Shown: positions 20,813 to 28,758 of the stretch, in pieces
How the letters are laid out: every line of letters starts with the position of its first letter
Position numbering within the stretch: position 1 is the first letter of the stretch
Program-made: the position numbers and the translations under genes
The notes under the pieces: generated by a model
What the model saw: only the letters and a program-made list of their open reading frames with translations
What the model was told of the DNA's origin: nothing
Database searches by the model: none
NCBI RefSeq assembly: GCF_014203555.1
Contig: NZ_JACHJH010000002.1
Span: forward strand, 652,791-716,790
DNA from: Streptomyces olivoverticillatus
Lineage (GTDB): Bacteria > Actinomycetota > Actinomycetes > Streptomycetales > Streptomycetaceae
Direction: 5' to 3'
DNA: 64,000 nt

Positions 20813-21673
20813 TCAGCCCGCCTCCTCGAACCCGACCGGCGCGTTGAAGGCCGCCCGGCGGGTGGCGCGGCGGAGGGCCTTGAGCAGGGTGGGGCCCAGC
20901 GCGAGGGTGGCCGTGACGGTGACGACGGCGCGGGGGAGGTCCCAGCCCAGGGACGTGGCCAGGCAGTACGCGGTGAAGCGGGCCAGGTTCGCGGGCAGCG
21001 GGTCGCCGGGGACGAAGGAGATGCCCGAGGCGAGCGAGGAGATGTAGGGCCAGCCCTGGAGGTTCATGACGGTGCCGTAGAGGAGGGAGGCCACCGCCCC
21101 GTACCCCGCGAGCATCAGGATCTCGCGGCGGCCGCGTAGGCGGTCGGGGCCCGGCAGCAGGCCGGCTCCCATGGCCACCCAGCCCATCGCCAGCATCTGG
21201 AACGGCATCCAGGGGCCGACCCCGCCGGTCAGCAGGGCCGAGGCGAACATCGACACCGAGCCCAGCACGAAGCCGAATCCGGGTCCGAGGACGCGGCCGG
21301 AGAGCACCATCAGGAAGAACATCGGCTCGATGCCCGCCGTCCCGGCCCCGAGCGGCCGCAGGGCGGCGCCGGCCGCGGCGAGGACGCCGAGCATGGCGAC
21401 GGCCTTGGCGTCCAGACCGGTGTCGGCGATCGTCGCCATGACGACCGCGAGGAGCAGCGGCAGGAGGGCCGCGAACAGCCAGGGGGCGTCCTTGGAGTGG
21501 GCGAGCCCGGAAGTGGAGCCGGCGAGGAGGGGCCAGCCGAAGGCGGCGATGCCGGCCAGCGAGACGAGCACGAGCGCGGCAATCGACCGCGGGCCCAGCC
21601 GGATGGCCCGGGCCTGACGGTCGGGGTTCACCCGCCGGGACGGCACGTCGTCCGACCGCAAGCGAGCCTTCAC
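20813..21673 (-). CDS. ECF transporter S component
   Basis: The 286-residue membrane protein has six helices after a basic N-terminus, with GTAGIEPMFFLMVLSGRVLG near residue 120 and GGVGPWMPFQMLAMGW near 160, features of the substrate-binding S proteins of ECF importers. The vitamin or other ligand cannot be named. It starts with a GTG that overlaps the stop of the ATPase gene (GTGA). It is longer than most S components because of extra residues at both ends. It is the last gene of a five-gene operon. Confidence 0.8.
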   Translation of the reverse strand: MKARLRSDDVPSRRVNPDRQARAIRLGPRSIAALVLVSLAGIAAFGWPLLAGSTSGLAHSKDAPWLFAALLPLLLAVVMATIADTGLDAKAVAMLGVLAAAGAALRPLGAGTAGIEPMFFLMVLSGRVLGPGFGFVLGSVSMFASALLTGGVGPWMPFQMLAMGWVAMGAGLLPGPDRLRGRREILMLAGYGAVASLLYGTVMNLQGWPYISSLASGISFVPGDPLPANLARFTAYCLATSLGWDLPRAVVTVTATLALGPTLLKALRRATRRAAFNAPVGFEEAG

Positions 21674-23277
21674 CGAGTACCCCCCAGCGCCTCGCGCACC
21701 TGCGGCACCGTCAGCCACGGGAGCGGTGCCAGCACCTTTGCCACCTGCGGTGCGAAGGCCGGGGAGGAGACGACCACTTCCGCCGTCGGGCCGTCCGCGA
21801 CGACCTCGCCGTCGGCGATGACGATCACCCGGTGCGCCAGCTCCGCCGCCAGTTCGACGTCGTGCGTGGCCAGGACGATCGCATGCCCGTCGGCCGCAAG
21901 GCCGCGCAGGATCTCGGTGAGGCGGGACTTGGCCGCGTAGTCGAGGCCGCGCGTCGGCTCGTCCAGCAGGATCAGCGGCGGTCGTGCCGTCAGGACGACG
22001 GCCAGCGCGAGCGCCAGGCGCTGGCCCTCGGACAGGTCGCGCGGGTGCGTCGCGTCGCCGACGTCCGGCAGCAGTCCGGCGACCAGCGCCCGGCATGTGC
22101 CGGGCGGCGCGCCCGCGTCGCCGTCGGCCGCCTCGCACTCGGCCGCGACCGTGTCCGCGTACAGCAGGTCGCGCGGGTCCTGCGGCACCAGCCCGACGTG
22201 CCGCAGCAGCTTCGACGGCGGCGTGGACTTGGGATCCACGCCGCCGAGGCGCACCGAGCCGGCCGAGGGCGCGTGCATGCCCACCAGGGTGCGCAGCAGC
22301 GTCGATTTGCCCGCTCCGTTGCGGCCCATGAGGGCGACCGTCTCCCCGGCCCGCACCGACAGCGTCACGTCGTCCAGCGCCGGCACCCGGCCGTGCCGGA
22401 CGGTGAGGCCGCGGACCACCGCGGCCTGATCGCCGGCCGCCGCCGGCAGCGGGTCCGGGGCCAGCGGCCCCAGCCGCTCCCGCAGCGGTGCCGCCTTGCG
22501 CCGGGCGTCCCGTACGGACAGCGGGAGCGGCGACCAGCCCGCGAGCCGGCCCAGCGCGACGACGGGCGGATGGACGGGGGAGACCGCCATGATCTCGGCG
22601 GGTTCGCCGACGACGGGGGCGGCGCCGGGGCCGGGCAGCAGGATGACCTGGTCCGCGTACTGCACGACCCGCTCCAGGCGGTGTTCGGCCATCAGCACCG
22701 TGGTCCCCAGGTCGTGGACCAGGCGCTGGAGCACCGCCAGCACTTCCTCGGCGGCGGCCGGGTCCAGGGCGGACGTCGGCTCGTCCAGGACGAGCACCTT
22801 GGGATGGGTGGTCAGCACCGAGCCGATCGCGACGCGTTGCTGCTGCCCGCCGGAGAGGGTGGCAATCGGCCGGTCGCGCAGGCCGGCGAGGCCGAGCAGG
22901 TCCAGGGTCTCCTCCACGCGGCGCCGCATCGTCTCCGGCGGGAGGCCGAGGGACTCCATGCCGTAGGCGAGCTCGTCCTCGACGGTGTCCGTGACGAAAT
23001 GGGCCCGGGGGTCCTGGCCCACCGTCCCGACGACATCGGCGAGTTCGCGGGGCTTGTGGGTGCGGGTGTCGCGGCCCGCGACGGTGACGCGGCCGTGCAG
23101 GGTGCCGCCGGTGAAGTGGGGCACGAGGCCGCTGACGGTGCCGAGGAGGGTCGACTTGCCGACGCCCGAGGGGCCTACGAGGAGGCAGAGTTCGCCTTCC
23201 GGCACGGTGAGGTCGACGTCGGTCAGGGTGGGGGCGCCGCCGTCGTAGGAGACCGATACATGCTCGAAGCGGATCAT
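21670..23277 (-). CDS. ECF transporter ATPase, two fused ABC domains
   Basis: The 535-residue protein has two complete ATPase domains. The first has Walker A LLVGPSGVGKSTLL, signature LSGGQQQR and Walker B VLVLDEPTSALDP. The second has LMGRNGAGKSTLL, LSEGQRLALALA and LILLDEPTRGLD. This is the EcfA1-EcfA2 fusion seen in actinobacteria; it powers import by the S and T subunits. Its ATG overlaps the stop of the T gene (ATGA). Confidence 0.9.
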   Translation of the reverse strand: MIRFEHVSVSYDGGAPTLTDVDLTVPEGELCLLVGPSGVGKSTLLGTVSGLVPHFTGGTLHGRVTVAGRDTRTHKPRELADVVGTVGQDPRAHFVTDTVEDELAYGMESLGLPPETMRRRVEETLDLLGLAGLRDRPIATLSGGQQQRVAIGSVLTTHPKVLVLDEPTSALDPAAAEEVLAVLQRLVHDLGTTVLMAEHRLERVVQYADQVILLPGPGAAPVVGEPAEIMAVSPVHPPVVALGRLAGWSPLPLSVRDARRKAAPLRERLGPLAPDPLPAAAGDQAAVVRGLTVRHGRVPALDDVTLSVRAGETVALMGRNGAGKSTLLRTLVGMHAPSAGSVRLGGVDPKSTPPSKLLRHVGLVPQDPRDLLYADTVAAECEAADGDAGAPPGTCRALVAGLLPDVGDATHPRDLSEGQRLALALAVVLTARPPLILLDEPTRGLDYAAKSRLTEILRGLAADGHAIVLATHDVELAAELAHRVIVIADGEVVADGPTAEVVVSSPAFAPQVAKVLAPLPWLTVPQVREALGGTR

Positions 23278-24464
23278 TTCGGGGCCTCCTTGTGCGGGAA
23301 TTCATCGTGCGGGATTTCGTCGTGGGGTGCGGGCCGGCTGCCGGGTAGTGCCCTTCCTGCCGGGGGAGCCTCCGGCCTCGCGGCGCGATGGCCCGCAACG
23401 GCCGCGGGCAGCAGCCCCAGCAGGATCGACGCCGCGGGCCACACGGGCAGCATCGGTGTCGTCAGCGGGACCGCCGGGGGGTGCAGCGCCGCGGGCGCGT
23501 AGTCGTTCGCCCAGATCGTCAGGGCCGCCACCGCCGCGCCCGAGGCGGAGACCAGCCACTCCCTCGGGCCCCAGCGGTCGGGGCGGTAGCGGGTGCGGAC
23601 CGAGCGGCGGCCGCCCAGCCAAAGGCCCGCGAGTGCGGCGGCCAGGCCGGCCAGCAGCAGGGGCAGTCCGTACCCCGCCCCCACGTCGGCCAGCAGTCCG
23701 TACGTACCCGCGCAGACGCCCAGCAGCCCACCCAGGGTCAGGGCGCTCGTCGTGTGCCGGACCGCGCGGGGGACGTCGGCGGTGCGGCCGTAGCCGCGGG
23801 CGTCCATCGCCGCCGCCAGCGCCACCGAGCGCTCCAACGCCCCCTCCAGCACCGGCAACCCCACCTGCAGCAGCGCTCGCAGACCGCGGTCCGGGCGGCC
23901 GCGCAGGCGGCGGGCGGCGCGCAGCCGCTGGACGTCCTCGACCAGGTTCGGCGCGAACGTCATCGCCACGACGACCGCCACCCCTGCCTCGTACAGCGCG
24001 CCCGGCAGCGACTTGAGCAGCCGCGCCGGGTTGGCGAGGGCGTTCGCGGCGCCCACGCACACCAGCAGCGAGGCCAGTTTCAGGCCGTCGTACAGCGCGA
24101 AGACCAGCCCTTCCGCGGTCACCCGCCCCCCGATCCGTACCCCCTGGGCCCAGTGGGGCAGGGGTATCTCCGGGAGGGTGAGGACCGTGTGCGTCCCCGG
24201 GATCGGCGAGCCCAGCACCACCGCGAAGACCAGCCGGATGCCGATCACGGCGAGGCCGAGCTTGAGGAACGCCCCGTACGAGCGTGCCCACGGCGCGTCC
24301 GTGCGGCACACCGCGACGACGTATCCGGCGACGCCGACGAGCAGGCCCAGCAGCAGCGGATTCGTGGTGCGCGAGGCCGCGGTCGCAAGTCCCAGCGCCC
24401 ACAGCCACCACGCACCCGCGTGCAGCGCGTCCTCGCGCCTGCCTGCCCGGCTCATCGGCCTCAT
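23274..24464 (-). CDS. ECF transporter T component (EcfT/CbiQ family)
   Basis: The 396-residue membrane protein has helices around residues 15-70 and 110-175 and the coupling-helix motif AAAMDARGYGRTA near residue 230, the conserved Ala-Arg-Gly of EcfT. It links the S component to the ATPase. The C-terminal third adds several extra helices and a charged tail with HDEIPHDEFPHKEAP, an unusual His/Asp/Glu-rich end. The ATG at 24464 overlaps the stop of the SCO2322-like gene (ATGA); an ATG at 24455 is also possible. Confidence 0.85.
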   Translation of the reverse strand: MRPMSRAGRREDALHAGAWWLWALGLATAASRTTNPLLLGLLVGVAGYVVAVCRTDAPWARSYGAFLKLGLAVIGIRLVFAVVLGSPIPGTHTVLTLPEIPLPHWAQGVRIGGRVTAEGLVFALYDGLKLASLLVCVGAANALANPARLLKSLPGALYEAGVAVVVAMTFAPNLVEDVQRLRAARRLRGRPDRGLRALLQVGLPVLEGALERSVALAAAMDARGYGRTADVPRAVRHTTSALTLGGLLGVCAGTYGLLADVGAGYGLPLLLAGLAAALAGLWLGGRRSVRTRYRPDRWGPREWLVSASGAAVAALTIWANDYAPAALHPPAVPLTTPMLPVWPAASILLGLLPAAVAGHRAARPEAPPAGRALPGSRPAPHDEIPHDEFPHKEAPK

Positions 24465-25177
24465 CCGCGACGGCGGCGGCGCGCCTGCCACCAGGCGGCC
24501 CCGCCGAGAGCGAGCACGGCCGCGACGCCGAAGAGCGGCCCGACGTCACCTGCGCCGTCGCCCTCGGATGCGGATGCGGATGAGGGCGCGGTTCCGGGTG
24601 TGGCGGACGTGTCGGAAGGGGCGTCGGTCTTCTCCCCGCAGCCCGTCCTCGGGTAGCCCTCGATGGCGCACAGCAGGGCGTTGGAGTCGTAGCGCAGCGG
24701 CTTGGCGACCGCCGCGAGCGCCTCGGCGGCGCTGGCGTCCCCGGGCACTTGAGCGCACGCGGTCCGGGCCGCCGGCGGGTGCTCGCCGCCGGAGGCGTCC
24801 CCGGCGGTGCCGAAGTCGATGACGACGGCCACGCGCTTGGTGCCCTCCTCGGCGGGCGTACGGTCGCACACGGCGGCGAAGTCCTCCGCCGGCCGCGGCT
24901 TGGCGGCGTGCGCGGAGTCCTCGCTCACCGCGAAGCGGAAGCCGACCGAATCGCCGTCGCCGGGCCGGGCCGTGGCCGGTCCCTGCGTGGCGTACGCCCA
25001 CTCCTGCGCCGACTTCGCCGAGGCGGGCCGCTGCCAGAACGACCAGTAGCGGTAGCCCTGGGCCTCGGCCGGCCCGGCGGCGAGCACGGCGAGCAGCACG
25101 GCCGGCACCAGGGCGTGTCCGATGGGCCGGCACAGGCCCCGCGACGCCTGGCACGGCACCTCGCCGCGTTGTCGCAT
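24461..25177 (-). CDS. SCO2322 family exported protein
   Basis: The 238-residue protein has a signal peptide (ALVPAVLLAVLAAGPAEA), then GYRYWSFWQR, and a C-terminal membrane anchor (FGVAAVLALGGAAWW) with a basic tail ARRRRRG. Middle features are CDRTPAEEGTKRVAVVIDFG and LLCAIEGYPRTGC. These fit the SCO2322 family, which is linked to ECF transporter genes in Streptomyces. It is displayed outside the membrane and may hold or process the transported ligand, but this is inference. The start codon lies in one arm of a 35-bp palindrome. Confidence 0.75.
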   Translation of the reverse strand: MRQRGEVPCQASRGLCRPIGHALVPAVLLAVLAAGPAEAQGYRYWSFWQRPASAKSAQEWAYATQGPATARPGDGDSVGFRFAVSEDSAHAAKPRPAEDFAAVCDRTPAEEGTKRVAVVIDFGTAGDASGGEHPPAARTACAQVPGDASAAEALAAVAKPLRYDSNALLCAIEGYPRTGCGEKTDAPSDTSATPGTAPSSASASEGDGAGDVGPLFGVAAVLALGGAAWWQARRRRRG

Positions 25178-25208
25178 GACCCGAGTACGCCCAGTACGCG
25201 GGTCATGC
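25174..25208. promoter_or_regulatory. 35-bp palindrome over the SCO2322-like start codon
   Basis: The perfect outer arms GCATGACCCG and CGGGTCATGC enclose GTAC repeats around a 5-base centre. In the minus-strand message the start codon of the SCO2322-like gene lies in the 3' arm. The element could be an operator or an RNA hairpin that hides the start. It sits in the 128-base gap after the anchored alpha-barrel gene. Confidence 0.6.
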
Positions 25209-25305
25209 TCCGCCTTGCGATGCACCGCGCCAGACGCCGCGGGACCCGCACCGACCCACCGGACACGCCCTGGGTCGCAGGCCGTGCGCAGGCGACCGGC
25301 GAGCG

Positions 25306-26580
25306 TCACGGCTTGTTCTTCTTGTTGCGGCCGCTGATCAGGAAGCCGATGCCCGCGCCGAAGGCGAGGCCGATGCCGATGATCCACCAGGCGCTGAAGC
25401 CGCCGCCGCTGTCCTTCTTGTCCCTGGTGCCCTCAGCGCTGTTCTGCGCGGACGGCGCGGCCTCCGCCTTCGGGCCGGTCGCGGCCAGCAGGCCGACGAC
25501 GTCGGCGCCGCCGAAGTCGCGCGGGTTCGCGCCCATGGCGTGCGCGGCGAGGACCAGCTTGGCCAGGCGGCCGGGGTTGCCCTTGGCCCAGTCGACGGCC
25601 TTGTTGTCCTTGGCCTCCAGCCACTTCAGCGGCTTGTCGGCGGCGTCGCCGTGGCCGCCCGCGGCGAGGGCGAGGACGGCGTCGGCGGTGGTGCCGAAGT
25701 CGGGGCCCTCGGGGGCGCCGGGCATGGCCGAGGTGAAGTGGCCGTCGGAGGCGAGCTTCTGCGAGAGATACGCGGCCACGGCCTCGGCGGCGGCCGGTGC
25801 GTCCTGCGGCTTCGCCTTCTCGTCGTCGCCGCACTCCAGCGGCTTGACCGGCTTCTCCTGCCCCTTCATCGCGGGCGCGGCCTGGAAGCCCTTGCCGAGC
25901 ACGGCCAGCGCGGCGGCCGCCGAGGCCAGGTCGTTGGGGGCGAGCTCGCCCTTCTCCGGCGTGTAGGCGAAGGCGCCGCGCTCGGCGTCCTTCTTGTCGC
26001 AGCCGAGCTGGAGGGCGAGCAGCGCGTCGTACGGGCTCTTGCCGCCCTTCGCGGCCGCCTTCGCCGGGTCCTGGCCCGCGGCGGCGAACGCGCCGACCGC
26101 GATGGAGGTGGAGTTGGCGTCGCTGGGGGCGCCCGGGGTCATGCCCCAGCCGCCGTCCTCGTTCTGGTGCGCCTTGAGCCACTCCAGGCCCTTGCCCGCT
26201 GCCTGGCCGCGCCCGCCGGCCGCGGCCAGGCCCTGCACGGCGGCGGCCGTCGCGTCGGTGTACTCGCCCGCCTTCTCGTCGCACGGCTTGCCCGTGTCCG
26301 CCCGGAAGGCGGCGAATCCGCCGTCGGCGCACTGCTGTCCGGCCAGCCAGTCGACGGACTGCTTCGCCGGGGAGACGCCCGCCGCGCGCTGGGCCATGAA
26401 GGCCAGCGACTGCCGGAAGACACCGTCGAACTTCGGGTCGGCCGTGCCGTAGAGGCCCGGGGCCGCCGGGGAGGGGGTGCCGTCGGCGAAGGCGGCCGGT
26501 GCCGCGGCCGCGCTCAGGACGGCGGCGGTGGCCAGGGCCGCGGCGCCGCGGCGCGTGTGGACGGCGAAGGAGGGGGCCAT
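25306..26580 (-). CDS. Membrane-anchored prenyltransferase/squalene-oxidase repeat protein
   Basis: The 424-residue protein has a signal peptide ending in AAPAAFA, then repeats of the alpha/alpha barrel type: WLAGQQCADGGFAAFRAD, WLKAHQNEDGGWGMTPG and SQKLASDGHFTSA with the DGG/QNEDGGW core. A C-terminal helix WWIIGIGLAFGAGIGFLISG and a Lys tail anchor it. The fold is shared by cyclases and by vitamin-B12 binders such as intrinsic factor. Placed first in an ECF operon, it is more likely a ligand-binding surface protein than an enzyme; a corrinoid ligand is only a guess. GAGAGG precedes the ATG. Confidence 0.75.
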   Translation of the reverse strand: MAPSFAVHTRRGAAALATAAVLSAAAAPAAFADGTPSPAAPGLYGTADPKFDGVFRQSLAFMAQRAAGVSPAKQSVDWLAGQQCADGGFAAFRADTGKPCDEKAGEYTDATAAAVQGLAAAGGRGQAAGKGLEWLKAHQNEDGGWGMTPGAPSDANSTSIAVGAFAAAGQDPAKAAAKGGKSPYDALLALQLGCDKKDAERGAFAYTPEKGELAPNDLASAAAALAVLGKGFQAAPAMKGQEKPVKPLECGDDEKAKPQDAPAAAEAVAAYLSQKLASDGHFTSAMPGAPEGPDFGTTADAVLALAAGGHGDAADKPLKWLEAKDNKAVDWAKGNPGRLAKLVLAAHAMGANPRDFGGADVVGLLAATGPKAEAAPSAQNSAEGTRDKKDSGGGFSAWWIIGIGLAFGAGIGFLISGRNKKNKP

Positions 26581-26821
26581 GGGGTGGTGCCTCTCGGTGT
26601 TCTCGGGCGTTCTCGGGCGGGCTCTGGCTGGGTCGGGCGTGCTCGGTGTTCTCGGCGGCGCCGTGTTCCCGGCCGGTCGGGCGTGACCGGTGGTCTCGCC
26701 GGATGCCGGTTTGGTGGCGGCTGACCACTTTATCCGGCGCCCCGGCGGCCTCCGGTACTGCCAGGTCCGGGCGGCCGGACACGTCCTGCGGCCATTGCCC
26801 GCCCCCACCACAGCTGCTATC

Positions 26822-26844
26822 AGTTCTGATGGAACGTCAGTTCT
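26822..26844. promoter_or_regulatory. 23-bp dyad upstream of aldehyde dehydrogenase
   Basis: AGTTCTGATG, spacer GAA, CGTCAGTTCT. The core CTGAYG, 3 bases, CGTCAG is shared with the dyad before cyp125, 16 of 23 positions being identical. It lies 28 bases before the start codon, where a repressor would block transcription or the start of the message. Confidence 0.6.
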
Positions 26845-26871
26845 GCTGCCGACGGCGGGAGGCGACCGGAG

Positions 26872-28389
26872 ATGGGCACGACGGCCGAGTACGGACAGCT
26901 CTTCATCGGCGGTGCATGGCTGGAACCCGCCACCGCCGACACCATCGAGGTGGTCTCGCCGCACACCGAAGAGGTCATCGGCCGCGTCCCGCACGCCGCG
27001 CGCGCCGACGTGGACCGGGCGGTGGCGGCCGCCCGCGAGGCCTTCGACCGCGGCGTCTGGGCCGGGCGCCCCCTCGGGGAGCGGATCGAGGTCGTCACCC
27101 GCATCAAGGACGCCCTCGCCGCCCGGCACGAGGAGCTCGCCCGGACCATCTCCGCACAGAACGGCTCCCCCTACTCCTGGAGCGTCCTCGCGCAGGCCCT
27201 CGGCGCCGTGCTGGTGTGGGACTGCGCGATCACCGTCGCCCGCGACTTCCCGTACGAGGAGCGGCGCGCCGGGGTGCTCGGGCCGCTGCTCGTACGGCGG
27301 GAGCCGGTCGGCGTCGTGGCGGCCGTCGTGCCGTGGAACGTGCCGCAGTTCGTGGCGGCCGCCAAGCTCGCGCCCGCCCTGCTCGCGGGCTGCTCGGTGG
27401 TGCTCAAGCCCGCGCCCGAGACGCCGCTCGACTCCTACGTGCTGGCCGGGATCGCAGCGGAAGCAGGACTTCCGGAAGGGGTGCTGTCGATCCTGCCCGC
27501 GGGCCGGGAGACCGGCGAGTACCTGGTCGGACACCCCGGCGTCGACAAGGTCTCCTTCACCGGCTCCGTCACGGCGGGCAAGCGCGTGATGGAGGTCGCC
27601 GCCCGCCACCTCGCCCGCGTCACCCTGGAGCTCGGCGGCAAGTCCGCCGCCATCGTGCTGCCCGACGCCGACCTGGACGCAGCCGTCGCCGGGATCGTCC
27701 CCAGCGCCTGGATGAACAACGGACAGGCCTGCGTGGCCCAGTCCCGCGTCCTCGTGCCCCGCTCCCGCTACGCCGAGGCCGCCGAGCGCCTCGCCGCGGC
27801 CGCGGCCGAACTGGCCGTCGGCGACCCGCTCGACCCGGCCACCCAGGTCGGCCCGCTCGTGGCCCGGCGGCAGCGCGACCGCTCGCTCGCCTATATCGAC
27901 CTCGGACTGCGCGAAGGCGCCGAGATCCTGACGGGCGGCGGCCGCCCCGAGAAGCTCGCCAAGGGCTGGTACGTCGAGCCCACCCTCTTCGGCGGCGTCA
28001 CCAACGACATGCGCATCGCCCGCGAGGAGATCTTCGGCCCCGTCGTCTGCCTGCTGCCCTACGAGGACGAGGAGGAGGCCGTACGGATCGCCGACGACTC
28101 CGACTACGGGCTCTCCGGCAGCGTCTGGACGAGCGATGTCGAGCGCGGCATCGACGTCGCGCGCCGGGTGCGCACGGGCACGTACTCGGTGAACACCTTC
28201 GGACTCGACATGCTCGGGCCGTTCGGCGGCTACAAGAACTCCGGCGTGGGGCGGGAGTTCGGGCCCGAGGGGTTCGCCGAATACCTGGAGCAGAAGATGA
28301 TCCACCTGCCCGCCGGCTACGGGACCGCCCCCACGCAATCCGCGCCTGACGTGCCTGAAGCGCCCGCCGTGCCCGAGGAGCGCTCATGA
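26872..28389 (+). CDS. Aldehyde dehydrogenase
   Basis: The 505-residue enzyme has VVPWNVPQFVAAAKLAPALL, the NAD-binding SFTGSVTAGKRV, the general base Glu in LELGGKSAAIV and the nucleophile Cys in MNNGQACVAQSR. The end has FGGYKNSGVGREFG. It oxidises an aldehyde to the acid with NAD(P). GGGAGG precedes the ATG. The next gene, a ferredoxin, overlaps by ATGA. The promoter dyad is shared with the CYP125 gene, so the substrate may be an aldehyde made by that P450 or a related one. Confidence 0.88.
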   Translation: MGTTAEYGQLFIGGAWLEPATADTIEVVSPHTEEVIGRVPHAARADVDRAVAAAREAFDRGVWAGRPLGERIEVVTRIKDALAARHEELARTISAQNGSPYSWSVLAQALGAVLVWDCAITVARDFPYEERRAGVLGPLLVRREPVGVVAAVVPWNVPQFVAAAKLAPALLAGCSVVLKPAPETPLDSYVLAGIAAEAGLPEGVLSILPAGRETGEYLVGHPGVDKVSFTGSVTAGKRVMEVAARHLARVTLELGGKSAAIVLPDADLDAAVAGIVPSAWMNNGQACVAQSRVLVPRSRYAEAAERLAAAAAELAVGDPLDPATQVGPLVARRQRDRSLAYIDLGLREGAEILTGGGRPEKLAKGWYVEPTLFGGVTNDMRIAREEIFGPVVCLLPYEDEEEAVRIADDSDYGLSGSVWTSDVERGIDVARRVRTGTYSVNTFGLDMLGPFGGYKNSGVGREFGPEGFAEYLEQKMIHLPAGYGTAPTQSAPDVPEAPAVPEERS

Positions 28390-28625
28390 CCGGCGGCGGG
28401 CGCTGGCGGGTGACCGTGGACCGGCGCGTGTGCGTCGGCTCCGGGCAGTGTGCGGGCGCGGCGCCCAAGGCCTTCCGCCTCGGCCCCGCCCACAAGTCGC
28501 ACCCCGTGGCGTCGGAGACCGACGCGAGCGAAGAGGTGCTGGCCGCCGCCGAGTGCTGCCCGGTCGAAGCCGTCGCCATCCGGCGCGCCGACACCGGAGA
28601 GGCGGTCTTCCCGCCCGAGGACTGA
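28386..28625 (+). CDS. 3Fe-4S-type ferredoxin
   Basis: The 79-residue protein has VCVGSGQCAGAAPKAF with Cys at the two positions of the CxxxxxC motif and ECCPVEAV at the end, which is the three-Cys pattern of P450 ferredoxins carrying a 3Fe-4S cluster. It should pass electrons to a P450, most simply the CYP125-like enzyme at 18064-19308, which has no ferredoxin next to it. Its start overlaps the aldehyde dehydrogenase stop (ATGA). Confidence 0.8.
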   Translation: MTGGGRWRVTVDRRVCVGSGQCAGAAPKAFRLGPAHKSHPVASETDASEEVLAAAECCPVEAVAIRRADTGEAVFPPED

Positions 28626-28659
28626 CGGCTGCGAACGACCCTCGCCGGAAACGCCGTTT

Positions 28660-28691
28660 GTTACTCATGCGTTCCGCACGGTTACTTCATG
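28660..28691 (+). promoter_or_regulatory. Direct repeats in the lanthipeptide synthetase promoter
   Basis: GTTACTCATG at 28660 and GTTACTTCATG at 28681 are nearly identical and their starts are 21 bases apart, two helical turns. They lie 70-100 bases before the synthetase start. Such spacing is expected for a NarL/FixJ-type activator dimer, and the locus has a RamR-like regulator. Confidence 0.5.
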
Positions 28692-28758
28692 ACACATGCG
28701 ACTGGTCCGCCCCTCGGCCCCGTGGAAATCTCATCTCGTCGCAGCCGAGGGGGGTCCG

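Noticed and set aside
26581..26871. Possible cobalamin riboswitch before the ECF operon
   Set aside because: No B12-box or other conserved core was found in the gap; only short repeats containing GAACACCGAG-like words.
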